Shown here: positions 35,906 to 50,390 of the stretch, piece by piece
Layout of the letters: each line of letters starts with the position of its first letter
Numbering within the stretch: position 1 is the stretch's first letter
NCBI RefSeq assembly: GCF_017168235.1
Contig: NZ_JABFAO010000015.1
Location: 62,001-126,000 of the forward strand
DNA from: Rhodococcus sp. KRD197
GTDB lineage: Bacteria > Actinomycetota > Actinomycetes > Mycobacteriales > Mycobacteriaceae
Length of the DNA stretch: 64,000 nt
Direction: 5' to 3'
The notes under the pieces: model-generated
Told to the model about the DNA's origin: nothing
Databases searched by the model: none
What the model saw: only the letters and a program-made list of their open reading frames with translations
Program-made: the position numbers and the translations under genes

Positions 35906-36466
35906 GTGGAGACGACGAACGGTTTCACTTCCTATTCTTTCGTCAGGCCTGCCCCGGTCTTCGAACCTCCAGCCGACGGCCACTGCCTCTGCAGTACCCG
36001 AAACACCGCCCGGTGCAGTCGATCTTCGGAGAACACCGTTCGCTCCGGCAGCGACCGTAGAAGACCGTTTGCGCGAAGTCTTGGGACGCATCACGGGCCG
36101 GCCCGACACGACGCCGCCCGACGCGACGTGGATGTGCCGGAGGATGCGCGCCGAGGCGCGGAGCAGGCGCTGAGACTGCTACTGGAGGTGCTCGACCACC
36201 GACGGCCCGCCGAGAAGATGGGCAAGCTCTTCGCCCCCAATGTGGTCGAAGCGATCAAGACGATCGCCTCGACCCACCCGCCGGGACGCCGTCTGGGGCC
36301 GGCGTCGCTGCGCCGGGTTCACATCGCACGCTCGGCCCCCGACGCCGCTGAAGTGTTCGGTACTTACGCGCGGGGTCCGCGGGTGTTCGCGGTGGCGGCT
36401 CGCCTGGAGTATCGGGCGACCACTCGCAGAACAGGATGGACGATCACATCACTGCGGGTCTGCTGA
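35906..36466 (+). CDS. Rv3235 family protein (DUF6459), possibly frame-disrupted
   Basis: 186 residues. The C-terminal half is clearly the Rv3235 family: ALRLLLEVLDHRRPAEKMGK, then RRVHIARSAPDAAEVFG and a final beta segment ending TSLRVC. The N-terminal start SYSFVRPAPVFEPP is also family-like. Between about 35965 and 36113, however, this frame reads an odd Cys/Arg/Ser/His-rich stretch, while the +1 frame reads a normal-looking sequence (TPFAPAATVEDRLREVLGRI). A pair of compensating indels is possible. AAAGGA is 5 nt before GTG 35906. Confidence 0.75.
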   Translation: METTNGFTSYSFVRPAPVFEPPADGHCLCSTRNTARCSRSSENTVRSGSDRRRPFARSLGTHHGPARHDAARRDVDVPEDARRGAEQALRLLLEVLDHRRPAEKMGKLFAPNVVEAIKTIASTHPPGRRLGPASLRRVHIARSAPDAAEVFGTYARGPRVFAVAARLEYRATTRRTGWTITSLRVC

Positions 36467-36490
36467 CCGCACAGCGACAGACCGGCCGCC

Positions 36491-39421
<2,931 letters not shown>

Positions 39422-39448
39422 GGGCTTTCTCGTCCTCGATCCTCGGTT

Positions 39449-39481
39449 ACTGATACTGGGCAAAAACTGATACTGGCAAAA
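39449..39481. repeat. Two tandem copies of a 16/17-bp repeat in the secA leader
   Basis: ACTGATACTGGGCAAAA (39449-39465) is directly followed by ACTGATACTGGCAAAA (39466-39481), differing by one G. It lies 28 bp upstream of the secA start. It could be a duplicated promoter or a SecA-binding RNA element, but no known match. Confidence 0.7.
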
Positions 39482-39612
39482 ACTGTTGCGGCGCGCCGCT
39501 CTGCGACACACACGGGGACTACACGAGCACTCGCGATCTGCATGCAGACGCGGTCCCGCGCGTCCATGGTAGGCGTTCTCGCGCGACCCACAGTAGACCC
39601 ACCGCAGTCGAA

Positions 39613-39650
39613 CAGGCCCGACCTGGGGTTTGCTTCCCAAGTCGGGCCTG
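39613..39650. terminator. Hairpin after hpf (terminator candidate)
   Basis: CAGGCCCGACCTGGG pairs with CCCAAGTCGGGCCTG (15 bp, one G-U or mismatch) around an 8-nt loop, 23 bp past the hpf stop. There is no long U-run, so it may be rho-assisted or simply a barrier before secA. Confidence 0.6.
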
Positions 39651-39673
39651 TCTGTGTCAGCGAATCGGTGCGC

Positions 39674-40342
39674 TCAGGTCAGCCTGATGAGCCCGTAGTC
39701 GAATGCGTGCCGCCGGTAGACCACCGAGGGTCGATCGGTGGCGCTGTCATGGAACAGGTAGAAGTCGTGCCCGACGAGTTCCATTTCGTAGAGTGCGTCG
39801 TCGACACTCATCGGGGCTGCAGAGTGAACCTTGGTGCGAACGATCTGGCCGGGTCCGGTGGGCTCGTCTTCGAACGTGTCCAGGCGAGTCTCGGGGTCGA
39901 GCGCCAGACTGTCGTCCTCGGCCAATTCGGCGGTGGCTTCGGCTACCGAGACCGGGGTCTTCTCGCCGTAGTGGACCTTGCGGCGGTCCTTGGTCCGTCG
40001 CAGCCGGTTTTCCAGTTTCGACGTCACCGATTCGAGGGCCGCGTAGAAGCTGTCGGCGCTCGCCTCGGCACGGACGACAGGTCCTTTGCCCTTGGCCGTG
40101 ATTTCGACGCGCTGGCACGCCTTGGCCTGTCGGCGGTTGCGTTCGTGCTGAAGTTCGACGTCGAACAAATAGATGGAGGGGTCGAATCGCTCGAGCCTGG
40201 AGAGCTTGTCGGACACGTATATCCGGAAGTGATCCGGGATTTCGACGTTGCGGCCTTTGACCACAACGTCCGCCTGGGTCTTGCTGGATTCGTCCGTTGG
40301 CTTCTCGTCGAAGAAGACCGATTCTTGTGAAGGGGTCGTCAC
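39674..40342 (-). CDS. hpf: Ribosome hibernation promoting factor (long HPF)
   Basis: 222 residues. The N-terminal S30AE domain (DVVVKGRNVEIPDHFRIYVS, KLSRLERFDPSIY, ADSFYAALESVTSKLENRLR) and the C-terminal dimerising domain (YEMELVGHDFYLFHDSAT, YRRHAFDYGLIRL) together make the long form that dimerises 70S ribosomes in stationary phase. Orthologue of Rv3241c between secA and comF. GTG start with GGGAGG 5 nt upstream. Confidence 0.94.
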   Translation of the reverse strand: MTTPSQESVFFDEKPTDESSKTQADVVVKGRNVEIPDHFRIYVSDKLSRLERFDPSIYLFDVELQHERNRRQAKACQRVEITAKGKGPVVRAEASADSFYAALESVTSKLENRLRRTKDRRKVHYGEKTPVSVAEATAELAEDDSLALDPETRLDTFEDEPTGPGQIVRTKVHSAAPMSVDDALYEMELVGHDFYLFHDSATDRPSVVYRRHAFDYGLIRLT

Positions 40343-40566
40343 GCGTACCTCCCGATATCGGCCGCGCCGCCGGTGCGACGCGGTGAATGCTCATTGCCGA
40401 GTGGGGAACCATCCGGCATCATTTTCGGCCGCATCACCTCCGCTGACGAGAAGTCGCAAACGCCCCGTCCGCACTACTAGGGCGTGTTCGCGACGTTAGT
40501 CCGTCATGGGCCGGTCTGCCACTGTTCACCCGAAATTCGGGCGTGGCGGTCGAATACGTGTAGTGC

Positions 40567-41259
40567 TCACACCGCCGCGACGACGAGGACGCCGTCGGTT
40601 CGGATGCCGAAGGAGGAGAGGACGCGCACGGATTCGCATGCGGTCGCACCGGTGGTCAGAACATCGTCGACGAGCAGGATCGTCCGGTCCCGAGGCTGAA
40701 CCGTGGCGGGCGGTTCATCCCACCGCGCAGGCAAGAAGTCGATCCTTCCAGCCACGTTTGCAGCTCTCGCCGCAGCCCCCAGACCGACGGAATCGCGCAC
40801 CCCCCTGCGCATTCGCAGCACCTGCGGCACCGAAACATGCTCCGGCGCCAGCACCCCGGCGGCCGCCCGAGCGAGGCGTTCGACGGGATCGCCACCGCGG
40901 CCGCGGGCAGCACGTGCACGCGTCGGTGCCGGGACGAGAACGAGGTCGGCGAGTTGGGGCGGGTCTACGTGACCGAGGGTGCGTAGCCGCGCCACAGTGC
41001 GGCTCACGGCACGTCCTAGAGGTGCCGCCAGGTCGCGCCTGCCACGTTCCTTCAGCGCCAGCACGGCGCCGCGACGCGGGCCCGTGTACGTTCCCAGCGC
41101 CCAACACGGCACGCCGGGATCAACTCGCGGGTGCACTTCGAGTGGGGAGGTCGTCAACTCGTCTTCGCACCGAGCACACCACAGCGTGCCCACTGCTTCA
41201 CACCCTCCGCATTCACGCGGCAACACCAGATCTAGCATCGACGACAGTACAGAGGTCAT
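40567..41259 (-). CDS. comF: ComF-family phosphoribosyltransferase-like protein
   Basis: 230 residues. An N-terminal Cys-rich part (PRECGGCEAVGTLWCARCEDEL, two CxxC pairs; 22 residues, so the pairs are at about 17-20 and 28-31) precedes a PRTase core with LLVDDVLTTGATACES and LVPAPTRARAARGRGGDP. ComF helps import DNA in competent bacteria; in Actinobacteria its role is unclear. The start is uncertain (ATG 41259 or 41238). Three 18-bp tandem repeats lie just upstream. Confidence 0.88.
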   Translation of the reverse strand: MTSVLSSMLDLVLPRECGGCEAVGTLWCARCEDELTTSPLEVHPRVDPGVPCWALGTYTGPRRGAVLALKERGRRDLAAPLGRAVSRTVARLRTLGHVDPPQLADLVLVPAPTRARAARGRGGDPVERLARAAAGVLAPEHVSVPQVLRMRRGVRDSVGLGAAARAANVAGRIDFLPARWDEPPATVQPRDRTILLVDDVLTTGATACESVRVLSSFGIRTDGVLVVAAV

Positions 41260-41272
41260 GTCGCGCAGTATT

Positions 41273-41324
41273 TCTCACAGGTACGACATCTCACACAGGT
41301 GCGACATCTCACACAGTTACGACA
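41273..41324. repeat. Three tandem 18-bp repeats between lpqB and comF
   Basis: TCTCACAGGTACGACA, TCTCACACAGGTGCGACA and TCTCACACAGTTACGACA follow without gap (41273-41288, 41289-41306, 41307-41324). They fill most of the 78-bp gap between two genes on the minus strand, directly upstream of comF. Confidence 0.85.
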
Positions 41325-41337
41325 CTCGGGTTCGCAC

Positions 41338-43116
41338 TCACCCCGGCAGGATCGGTATGGCTTTCACACCGGCGAGCCCGGCGACTTCGCGCCAGTATCG
41401 GTCACCGGCGGGGTCGTTGTTGTTCAGTTGAAATACCGCTCGCGAATCCGCCACGTACGCGGTGCTGGTGGACGCGTCCACAGCAAGCACCGGAGGTGTC
41501 AGGTTCCGGCTCGGCAGCGCATCGAGCCGCGAGCCGTCCGTGTTCACCTGGACAACGGGCACGTCGGTGGCGATACGCACCACGACCACAGCATCGCCGG
41601 TGCTCCAGTCGAGCGCGAGAGCGTCGCTCCCGAGACCGTTCGCCACGGCGCGCGGCGACACCAGTGAATAGGTTCCGTTCGCTTGGCGCACCACGGTGGC
41701 GACGTAGACCAGACCGTCGACGATCATTGCCGCGCGTACGCCGTCGCGGGAAAGCCGTAGATCGGTGATCCGCGCGCCGAGCGCTAGGACGGCCCCCGCA
41801 TCGACCGGTTGGACCGAAACCTGGCCGTTGGTGGGGTCGCGCGCGGCTCGGATGACGTTGGTGCCGTCGATGACCGCCCAGGCGGCGTTGTCGTCGACTC
41901 CCCACGTCGGGCGGGTGATCGACTGGCCCTCGGCGACGGGGAACGCACCGCCGTCGTATCCGCCGATCATCAGCGTCGACGCCGGTTGCGGTGCCGGGCG
42001 TCCGGTGTCGGCCACGCCCGCGACGAGGGTGCCGTCGGTGGAGAGCGCCGCATACTGCAGATTCTCGACGGTGCCGAAATAGCCCGGCACCGGTGTGGTG
42101 TCGTTCTCGCCCACAGACACCAGTTTTCCACTCACCAATGCGTGCAAACCCACATCAGCGGCGGGTTCGGCGTTCGGGTCGAACGACGCGACGTCGGCCG
42201 TCGTCCAGCCGTTCGGCATGTCATCGGCCAGCGGCTGGCCGTCGGCGAGCAACACGTACGGCCCCGCCACGCTCGCTGAGGCGAGGGTCCACACCACCTG
42301 CGCCGCCAGCAGTTCACGATTCTGCGTGCCCATCGACTGCAGACCGTCGAAGTCGATACGCACTCCCCCGCCACCGACACCGACCTGATTGGTCCCACCT
42401 TCGGTGTCCGTGATCGGCCCGCGAATCCCTACATCGGAACCCAGTTCGTTCGATACCGCCGGCGCAAGCGTCGGCCTGGGTCCGTCGATCAACAACTGGA
42501 CGAGTTGGTTGGCCATCTGGTTCGTTCCGCCGCTGACCCATCGAACATCCGGCACAAGCGCGGCACCGAGCGGGTCGACGAAGAACAGTGATTGACGCGC
42601 AAAGGCATTGAAGAACTGCGACCGATCCATGACCACGCCCGGCGGTAACTCGTTGATGCGCCATTCGCCGTCGACACGGACCATGGTGATCGCCGAGTCG
42701 ACCGTGCCCGCGCCCGGCTGATAGACGCCGCCGGGTGCCAACAGTCCCACGATGTTCGACCGCAGGGTGAACTGGGCCTCGTCGTCCGTGCGCGGCCCGG
42801 TGAGCAGATCGACTCGGTCCGCAATGACCGTCTTGGCGCCGTCGTCCCAGGAGTTCGATGCAGATTCGGTGAGAAACTGCCTGGCGGCCTGATGTCTGTT
42901 GGCGCTGCTGGCACTCGCCGTGACGAAATCCCGCACCAACAGGTCCGGCTCACGTCCAGGCGCCGGTGGCGGTGGCGTCGTCGACTCGGCGCCGCCGCTG
43001 AACGAGCCGATAGCCTGTGGGCTAGAGGACTCGGGAAGGCTCGCACAACCGGATACCACCAGCATCACGACCGCGGCGATCAGGAGCAACGATGTTCGCG
43101 CGGGTGTCCGGTTCAT
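41338..43116 (-). CDS. lpqB: Lipoprotein LpqB, MtrAB-associated
   Basis: 592 residues. A signal peptide ([16 protein letters not shown]) ends in a lipobox Cys. Outside, a GerMN-like domain and a long beta-propeller follow (repeated LAxDxSTxxAY-type blades). LpqB interacts with the MtrB sensor and tunes MtrA. ATG 43116 has GGAGGG 6 nt upstream and overlaps the mtrB stop in ATGA; the earlier ATG at 43122 abuts the Shine-Dalgarno. Confidence 0.94.
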   Translation of the reverse strand: MNRTPARTSLLLIAAVVMLVVSGCASLPESSSPQAIGSFSGGAESTTPPPPAPGREPDLLVRDFVTASASSANRHQAARQFLTESASNSWDDGAKTVIADRVDLLTGPRTDDEAQFTLRSNIVGLLAPGGVYQPGAGTVDSAITMVRVDGEWRINELPPGVVMDRSQFFNAFARQSLFFVDPLGAALVPDVRWVSGGTNQMANQLVQLLIDGPRPTLAPAVSNELGSDVGIRGPITDTEGGTNQVGVGGGGVRIDFDGLQSMGTQNRELLAAQVVWTLASASVAGPYVLLADGQPLADDMPNGWTTADVASFDPNAEPAADVGLHALVSGKLVSVGENDTTPVPGYFGTVENLQYAALSTDGTLVAGVADTGRPAPQPASTLMIGGYDGGAFPVAEGQSITRPTWGVDDNAAWAVIDGTNVIRAARDPTNGQVSVQPVDAGAVLALGARITDLRLSRDGVRAAMIVDGLVYVATVVRQANGTYSLVSPRAVANGLGSDALALDWSTGDAVVVVRIATDVPVVQVNTDGSRLDALPSRNLTPPVLAVDASTSTAYVADSRAVFQLNNNDPAGDRYWREVAGLAGVKAIPILPG

Positions 43117-44852
43117 GTCCATCCCTCCGGATCATCGGCAGTCCCCGCCGACACACCGAGCGCGCCGTTCGTACTCGGGGTGTCGAATTCGATCTGGGTG
43201 GATGCGGCGGGCAGCGGTTGCCCCTGCGCGTACCGTCGCGTGCTGGGTTTGAGCGGCAGCGGGCTACCGATCACTTTGTGCCCTCTGACCAGCGGTAGAG
43301 TCAGACGGAAGCACGCACCCTCGCCCATTGCACCCCACGCCTCGAGCTTACCGTCGTGAAGTCTCGCGTCCTCGACGCTGATTGCCAGTCCCAGGCCGGT
43401 CCCGCCCGATCTGCGCACACGCGACGGGTCGGAACGCCAGAAACGATTGAAGACGAGTTTTTCTTCTCCGGGACGCAGCCCTATGCCCTGGTCTCGAACC
43501 ACGAACGCCGCCGCATCACTGTTCGCCCGAAGACGGATCAGCACGGGTTTGCCTTCGCCGTGGTCCAGCGCGTTGGCCAGCAGATTGCGCAGTATTCGCT
43601 CCACCCGGCGAGGGTCCACCTCGGCGATGACCGGGTCGTCGGGAAGATCGACGATCACTTCGGTTCCGGTCTCGCGGGCGAGATGGCGAACGGTGGACAC
43701 CGCGGCGCGGGCGCACATTCTCAGATCGAGCTGTTCTGCGGCCAATTCTGCGACGCCGGCGTCGTGTCGGCTGATCTCGAGGAGGTCGCCAAGCAGGGTC
43801 TCGAACCGGTCCAGTTCGTTCACCAACAACTCGGAGGAACGTCGCAGAGCTGGGTCGAGGTCCGCGCTCCCGTCGTGGATCAGGTCGGCGGCCATGCGAA
43901 CGGTCGTCAACGGCGTCCGCAGTTCATGGCTGACGTCGGAGGTGAAGCGACGCTGCAGACTGCCGAACTCTTCGAGTTGCGTGATCTGTTTCGACAGGCT
44001 CTCGGCCATCTCGTTGAATGACATCGCCAACCTGGCCATATCGTCCTCACCGCGCACCGGCATGCGTTCCTTCAGCCGTCCGTCCGCAAATCGGACGGCG
44101 ATACGCGAGGCCGAGCGGATCGGGAGCACGACCTGCCTCGCCACGAGCATCGAAATGGCGGCAAGCAAGACGAGAAGAACCGCTGCGCCGATGAACAGAG
44201 TCCCGCGGACGAGCGAGAGAGTTCGCTCTTCGCTCCCGAGCGGAAATACAAGGTACAGCTCCAGGTCCGCGATGTCGGAGGCCGTCGGTGTGCCGAATAT
44301 GATGGCCGGTCCGGAGTAGCCACCCTGCTCGGAGTCGAAGACCGTCGCGTACTGCCAGCTGATCAGGTTACTTTGCACGAAGTTGCGAAGGCTCTGCGGT
44401 ATCTGTGCGGCCGGGCCGACGGACGAGTCCGCGCGCACGCTGTCGCCTTCGACGATGAGTACTGGCTCGAAGGTGCCGGCCGAGCCCGCTGTCGGGCCGG
44501 CGTCGCTGTCCCGGTTGGACAGTTGGGCGCGCGCCCGTTCCAACCTCGCGTTGAGCCCGTCGGAATCCTCCGCGCCTGCCAGTGCACCCTCGACCGTGGT
44601 GCGTGAGCGCTCGAGTTCTTCGGTCGCGGCACTGATCTTGGCCTCGAGCAGACGGTCGGTGATCTGACCGGTGAGAACAGCGCCGAGAATGACGATGACG
44701 ACCAGGGACAACGTCAGCGTCGAGACCACCACGCGAAGCTGAAGCGACCGTCTCCACGCGTGACCTGCCGACGTTCCGATCGATCGAAACCACCGCAAGA
44801 GCGGCGTGAACGTACCGTTGATCTTTCGCCGCGAACGAGTGAACCAGATCAC
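43113..44852 (-). CDS. mtrB: MtrB, membrane sensor histidine kinase
   Basis: 579 residues. Two membrane helices (about 40-65 and 215-240) flank an extracellular domain; then a HAMP region ([20 protein letters not shown]), HisKA with [14 protein letters not shown] and HATPase ([19 protein letters not shown]). It phosphorylates MtrA and senses the septum or wall. The GTG start shares GTGA with the mtrA stop. Confidence 0.96.
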   Translation of the reverse strand: MIWFTRSRRKINGTFTPLLRWFRSIGTSAGHAWRRSLQLRVVVSTLTLSLVVIVILGAVLTGQITDRLLEAKISAATEELERSRTTVEGALAGAEDSDGLNARLERARAQLSNRDSDAGPTAGSAGTFEPVLIVEGDSVRADSSVGPAAQIPQSLRNFVQSNLISWQYATVFDSEQGGYSGPAIIFGTPTASDIADLELYLVFPLGSEERTLSLVRGTLFIGAAVLLVLLAAISMLVARQVVLPIRSASRIAVRFADGRLKERMPVRGEDDMARLAMSFNEMAESLSKQITQLEEFGSLQRRFTSDVSHELRTPLTTVRMAADLIHDGSADLDPALRRSSELLVNELDRFETLLGDLLEISRHDAGVAELAAEQLDLRMCARAAVSTVRHLARETGTEVIVDLPDDPVIAEVDPRRVERILRNLLANALDHGEGKPVLIRLRANSDAAAFVVRDQGIGLRPGEEKLVFNRFWRSDPSRVRRSGGTGLGLAISVEDARLHDGKLEAWGAMGEGACFRLTLPLVRGHKVIGSPLPLKPSTRRYAQGQPLPAASTQIEFDTPSTNGALGVSAGTADDPEGWT

Positions 44853-45526
44853 GGCGGTCCGGCCTTGTAACCGACCCCCCTCACCGTCAGCACCACCTCG
44901 GGATTCTCCGGATCCTTCTCGACCTTGGCGCGCAGCCGCTGGACGTGCACGTTCACGAGCCGGGTGTCGGCGGCGTGGCGGTATCCCCAGACTTGTTCGA
45001 GCAGGACCTCACGTGTGAACACCTGCCTGGGCTTACGAGCAAGGGCGACCAACAGGTCGAACTCCAGCGGGGTGAGCGAGACCAGCTCGTCGCCACGACT
45101 GACCTTGTGGGCTGGAACGTCGATGACGATATCGGCGATGGACAGCAGCTCGGCCGGCTCGTCCTCCGTGCGGCGCAGGCGTGCGCGGACCCGCGCCACC
45201 AACTCCTTCGGCTTGAACGGCTTCATGATGTAGTCGTCGGCGCCGGACTCGAGACCGAGCACCACATCGACGGTGTCGGTCTTGGCCGTCAGCATCACGA
45301 TCGGCACCCCGGAATCGGCGCGCAGCACGCGGCACACGTCGATTCCGTTCATACCGGGAAGCATCAGATCCAGCAGGACCAGGTCAGGCCTGTTCTCACG
45401 GACCGCGGCAAGTGCTTGGGTGCCGTCGCCGACCACAAAGGGCTCGAACCCCTCCCCGCGCAAGACGATGGTGAGCATTTCGGCGAGAGCCGAATCGTCG
45501 TCGACAACAAGAATCCGAGGCTTCAT
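44849..45526 (-). CDS. mtrA: MtrA, essential OmpR-type response regulator
   Basis: 225 residues. The receiver has [16 protein letters not shown], phospho-Asp in [13 protein letters not shown] and Lys in MLTAKTD; the winged helix ends [20 protein letters not shown] and GVGYKAG. Controls cell-wall hydrolases and replication initiation genes. Just 4 bp separate it from tmk. Confidence 0.97.
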   Translation of the reverse strand: MKPRILVVDDDSALAEMLTIVLRGEGFEPFVVGDGTQALAAVRENRPDLVLLDLMLPGMNGIDVCRVLRADSGVPIVMLTAKTDTVDVVLGLESGADDYIMKPFKPKELVARVRARLRRTEDEPAELLSIADIVIDVPAHKVSRGDELVSLTPLEFDLLVALARKPRQVFTREVLLEQVWGYRHAADTRLVNVHVQRLRAKVEKDPENPEVVLTVRGVGYKAGPP

Positions 45527-45530
45527 GGTC

Positions 45531-46196
45531 TTATGTTGTCACTTTCTCGCTGAGGGGTGGCTGATTGGACACGTCGGCGGCGAGTCGATCGGGATCGACG
45601 TCAGGACCCACCACGCGCCAGGGCGAGACCCAGCTCGCCGCAGCCAGTCGCCCGTAGACCTCGGCGGTGCGATTCTGCAGCGAACCATCACGCTCGTAGG
45701 CGTCGCGCGCACGTGTGGAATCTTCGATCTCACGCATCGCAGCACGTTCGGCCGCAAGCTCGATCGGTACGTCGAGCAGTATCTGCACGTCCGGCACAGG
45801 AACGCCGAACCGCTCGAATTCGAGCGTCTCGACCCACCCGACGGCCTCGCCGTCCTCGCTCTGGTGCAGCCGCGCTGCGGTGTAGGCCGCATTCGAAGCG
45901 ACGTAGCGGTCCAGCAGAACAATGTCGTTGTCAGACAACAGTTTTCGAAGTTCGGACGCGGCATCGCGGCGATCCAAGGCGAACATCATCGCCATCGCGT
46001 GCACGCTCTGTGCCAAATCACCATGCTCACCGCGAAGTGCTTCGGCCGCGAGATCTGCGTGAATCGAGCGTTCGTACCGCGGAAACCCGATGCGGACGAC
46101 ATCGAGGCCGTCGCGTTCCCACGCCGAAACGAGTCGACGGGCGAGCGTGTTCTTGCCCGCGCCGTCGACTCCTTCGATCACGATCAACTTGCCCAT
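45531..46196 (-). CDS. tmk: Thymidylate kinase (Tmk)
   Basis: 221 residues. MGKLIVIEGVDGAGKNTL is the P-loop with Asp, and DRYVASNAAYTAARL is the DRY motif that binds dTMP. The divergent LID region is of the actinobacterial type. It makes dTDP for DNA. Upstream in-frame codons are not needed: MGKLIVIEG matches the family start. It lies between ahcY and mtrA on the same strand, as in Mycobacterium. Confidence 0.94.
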   Translation of the reverse strand: MGKLIVIEGVDGAGKNTLARRLVSAWERDGLDVVRIGFPRYERSIHADLAAEALRGEHGDLAQSVHAMAMMFALDRRDAASELRKLLSDNDIVLLDRYVASNAAYTAARLHQSEDGEAVGWVETLEFERFGVPVPDVQILLDVPIELAAERAAMREIEDSTRARDAYERDGSLQNRTAEVYGRLAAASWVSPWRVVGPDVDPDRLAADVSNQPPLSEKVTT

Positions 46197-46212
46197 GTGG
46201 TGTGCGCGTCGA

Positions 46213-47733
<1,521 letters not shown>

Positions 47734-47773
47734 CTTCCCTCTCCTGTATTTACATCGAAAATCCTGCACAAGG

Positions 47774-49009
47774 CTATCGGGTCGACGCAGGCAAAGCTCG
47801 CACTACCTGTCCGCGCCCTGCATACGCCGACGCGTACTTGTCCTCGATCGCGGCCCGCTTGCGCGGCAAGATGTTGGCACGAGTGACATCTCCGCCGTAG
47901 TGCGCAACGACCTTGGAGTCCATGAGGCGTCGCCACAACGGCGGAACGGCGGCGAGAAGAACCATCGTGGCGTACCCGGCAGGCAGTTGCGGAGCTTCGT
48001 CGCAACTACGCAGCGTTTGGTAGCGCTTACCTGGATTCGCGTGATGATCGCTGTGCCGCTGCAAGTGATAGAGGAATATGTTGGTGCACAATCGGTCGCT
48101 GTTCCAGCTGTGTCGTGGTGAGCACCGCACATAGCGGCCGCGGTTGTTCTTCTCCCGCAGCAACCCATAGTGCTCCACGTAGTTGACCGCCTCGAGCAGC
48201 AGAAACCCCACCACGGCCTGCACCGCGAGGTACGGAAGGATCGCCGGACCGAAGACGAGCGCGAGCGCTGCAAAGAGCGCGGAACTCATCAGCCAGGAAT
48301 GCAGCAGATTGTTGCGGATGCTCCACCGATGGACCCCGCGCCGATCGAGGCGCTCGTGCTCGAGCTGCCACGCCGAACGTAGCCCGCCGACGACGCTGCG
48401 CGGAAGAAAGGACCAGAGGCTCTCCCCCAGCCGAGCGCTGGCGGGATCCGCGGGGGTGGCCACCCGCGCATGGTGTCCGCGATTGTGCTCGACGAAGAAG
48501 TGTCCGTAGAACGTCGGCGCCAGCGCCACTTTGGCCAACCAGCGTTCGTGCTCCTCGATCCGGTGGCCGAGCTCGTGTGCGGCGTTGATACCGGTACCCG
48601 CCACCAGACCGACCGTGACCGCCAGGCCAACCTTGTCGACGACGGTGAGCGTTCCGAACGCCCACATCCAGCAGGCGACCAGTAGGGCGATGAACTGAAC
48701 CGGTAGGAAGAGGTAAGTACACCATCGATAGAAGCGGTCGTCCTGCATCTGTTCGAGGTCCGAGTCCGCCGGATTGTCTCCGTCTTCGCCGGCGAGGTAG
48801 TCGACCAGTGGAATGATCACGAAGAAGACCATGACACCGCTCCACCAGAAAATCGGCATGCCCGTCCAGAGCACCAGTTGCGAGGGCAACAGAGCCGACG
48901 CGGGAGCGAGTAATCCCAACAGCCAGAGTGGACGCTTTCCGGACCGTCTCTTAGCGGCGTGTTCGATACATGCCTCCTGCTCCTCGGCAGTGACTGCGTC
49001 CCCCGACAC
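47774..49009 (-). CDS. alkB: Alkane 1-monooxygenase AlkB
   Basis: 411 residues, about six membrane helices. The His boxes HELGH (145-149), HNRGHH (175-180), NYVEHYGL (276-283) and LQRHSDHH (316-323) bind the diiron site of terminal alkane hydroxylation. AlkB needs rubredoxin and its reductase; in Rhodococcus and Mycobacterium rubA, rubB and a tetR gene normally lie between alkB and ahcY, but here alkB ends 40 bp before ahcY. The start is GTG with a weak Shine-Dalgarno. Confidence 0.94.
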   Translation of the reverse strand: MSGDAVTAEEQEACIEHAAKRRSGKRPLWLLGLLAPASALLPSQLVLWTGMPIFWWSGVMVFFVIIPLVDYLAGEDGDNPADSDLEQMQDDRFYRWCTYLFLPVQFIALLVACWMWAFGTLTVVDKVGLAVTVGLVAGTGINAAHELGHRIEEHERWLAKVALAPTFYGHFFVEHNRGHHARVATPADPASARLGESLWSFLPRSVVGGLRSAWQLEHERLDRRGVHRWSIRNNLLHSWLMSSALFAALALVFGPAILPYLAVQAVVGFLLLEAVNYVEHYGLLREKNNRGRYVRCSPRHSWNSDRLCTNIFLYHLQRHSDHHANPGKRYQTLRSCDEAPQLPAGYATMVLLAAVPPLWRRLMDSKVVAHYGGDVTRANILPRKRAAIEDKYASAYAGRGQVVRALPASTR

Positions 49010-49148
49010 GCCGCCACCGGGATGTGCACCCCCGAAGTGGGGGCGACCGGCGCGCTACTTCCGCGAACGACTGGACAGAACGCAGAGTTTGTTACTACGA
49101 CTTTATATCAACTTCTCGATAGTTGGCACCAGCACCCCCGACGACGTA

Positions 49149-50390
49149 CTAGGAGTGTGGTCGCGTCGATCCAACGGTCGCGTCGAACACTTCTGCCTCA
49201 CCCCAGCGGGCATGCACGGTGACAGCGGGATCGGAAGCCGACACCCACATCGCCGCCCCCTGCTCGAGAATCGACACGCTTGCACCGCTGGAAAGTTCGA
49301 CCCTGCCGCTGGTACAAAGCACTATTCGAGGCCCCCTACGCACCAACTCGACCGATGAACCGTCCTTCAGAACGGACCGCGAGAGCGCGAATTCGGGTGC
49401 CGGTGTCTCGTAGAGCGGCGGGGCTTCGCCGAAATCGACAACCGGCTCGAGAACGTCGACATCGGCAGGCCGAAAGTCCAGGACTCGAAGCAACTCCGGC
49501 ACGTCCACGTGCTTCGGCGTCAGTCCGCCGCGCAGGACGTTGTCGGAGTTGGCCATGATTTCCACACCGGTACCCGAGAGGTACGCATGGAGGTTTCCTG
49601 CGTTCAGATACAAACCCTGCCCAGGAGTCAGCGTGACTCGATTGAGCAGCAGCGCCGCCAACACCCCGGCGTCGCCCGGATACGACTCACCCAGTTCCAG
49701 CAATGTACGCGCCTCTGCGACGAATCGACCGCCGTCCTCGTGGGCGGTCGTAGACAGATAGCGAATACATCCCTCTGCCACCAGTGGCAACAGCGTGTCC
49801 AGCGCAGGCCCAGGCAGCGTGATCCAGGAGGTGAACACGGTCCGCAAGCCTGCGTCGTCGGGTTGGTCGGCGAGCAGCGATCGATAACCGGACAGTGCCT
49901 CGACGCCGAGCGAGTCGATGAAGTCGACAGTCGGCCCGGGTGACCGAAAGCCCGCCAGTGCATGGAACTCGGTCAGGGCAACTATCAGTTCCGGTTTGTG
50001 CGAGCGGTCGCGGTAGTTACGCACAGGTGAATCGATCGGAACGCGGGCGGCATCCTCACGCGCGAAGCCCTCTTGGGCTTGCGCCGAGCTCGGATGAGCC
50101 TGCAGTGACAGCGGCTCGCCGGCAGCAAGGAGCTTGAGCAGGAACGGCAGGCGGGAGCCGTACTGCTTCGCGATATCCGGGCCGAGCTCTCCGTCTGGAT
50201 CGGCGTCGATCGCCCTGAGCAACGAACGTGTCCCCTCGTCCGATACGAGGTGCGCGGGATCGGCTGGGTGGGCGCCGAGCCAGATTTCTGCCTCGGGATG
50301 CTCCGACGGCACGGACCGACCCTGAAGCTGTGCGAGCGAAGTTCGAGATCCCCATGCGTACGACCTGACCGCACCGCGCAGCAGTTGCAC
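49149..50390 (-). CDS. manA: Mannose-6-phosphate isomerase, class I
   Basis: 413 residues. A cupin with zinc motifs: LQAHPSSAQAQEG, HKPELIVALTEF and YLNAGNLHAYLSGTGVEIMANS (22 residues; the His is in GNLHAYL). It interconverts fructose-6-P and mannose-6-P for GDP-mannose, lipoarabinomannan and glycans. The GTG start overlaps the stop of the upstream SIS-type gene by one base (TAGTG). The manA-SIS-manB order is conserved with Rv3255c-Rv3257c. Confidence 0.95.
   Translation of the reverse strand: MQLLRGAVRSYAWGSRTSLAQLQGRSVPSEHPEAEIWLGAHPADPAHLVSDEGTRSLLRAIDADPDGELGPDIAKQYGSRLPFLLKLLAAGEPLSLQAHPSSAQAQEGFAREDAARVPIDSPVRNYRDRSHKPELIVALTEFHALAGFRSPGPTVDFIDSLGVEALSGYRSLLADQPDDAGLRTVFTSWITLPGPALDTLLPLVAEGCIRYLSTTAHEDGGRFVAEARTLLELGESYPGDAGVLAALLLNRVTLTPGQGLYLNAGNLHAYLSGTGVEIMANSDNVLRGGLTPKHVDVPELLRVLDFRPADVDVLEPVVDFGEAPPLYETPAPEFALSRSVLKDGSSVELVRRGPRIVLCTSGRVELSSGASVSILEQGAAMWVSASDPAVTVHARWGEAEVFDATVGSTRPHS

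Noticed and set aside
35735..36109. 124-codon minus-strand open frame opposite the Rv3235-family gene
   Set aside because: Arg/Ser-rich with no recognisable domain, and it lies antisense to the Rv3235-family protein.
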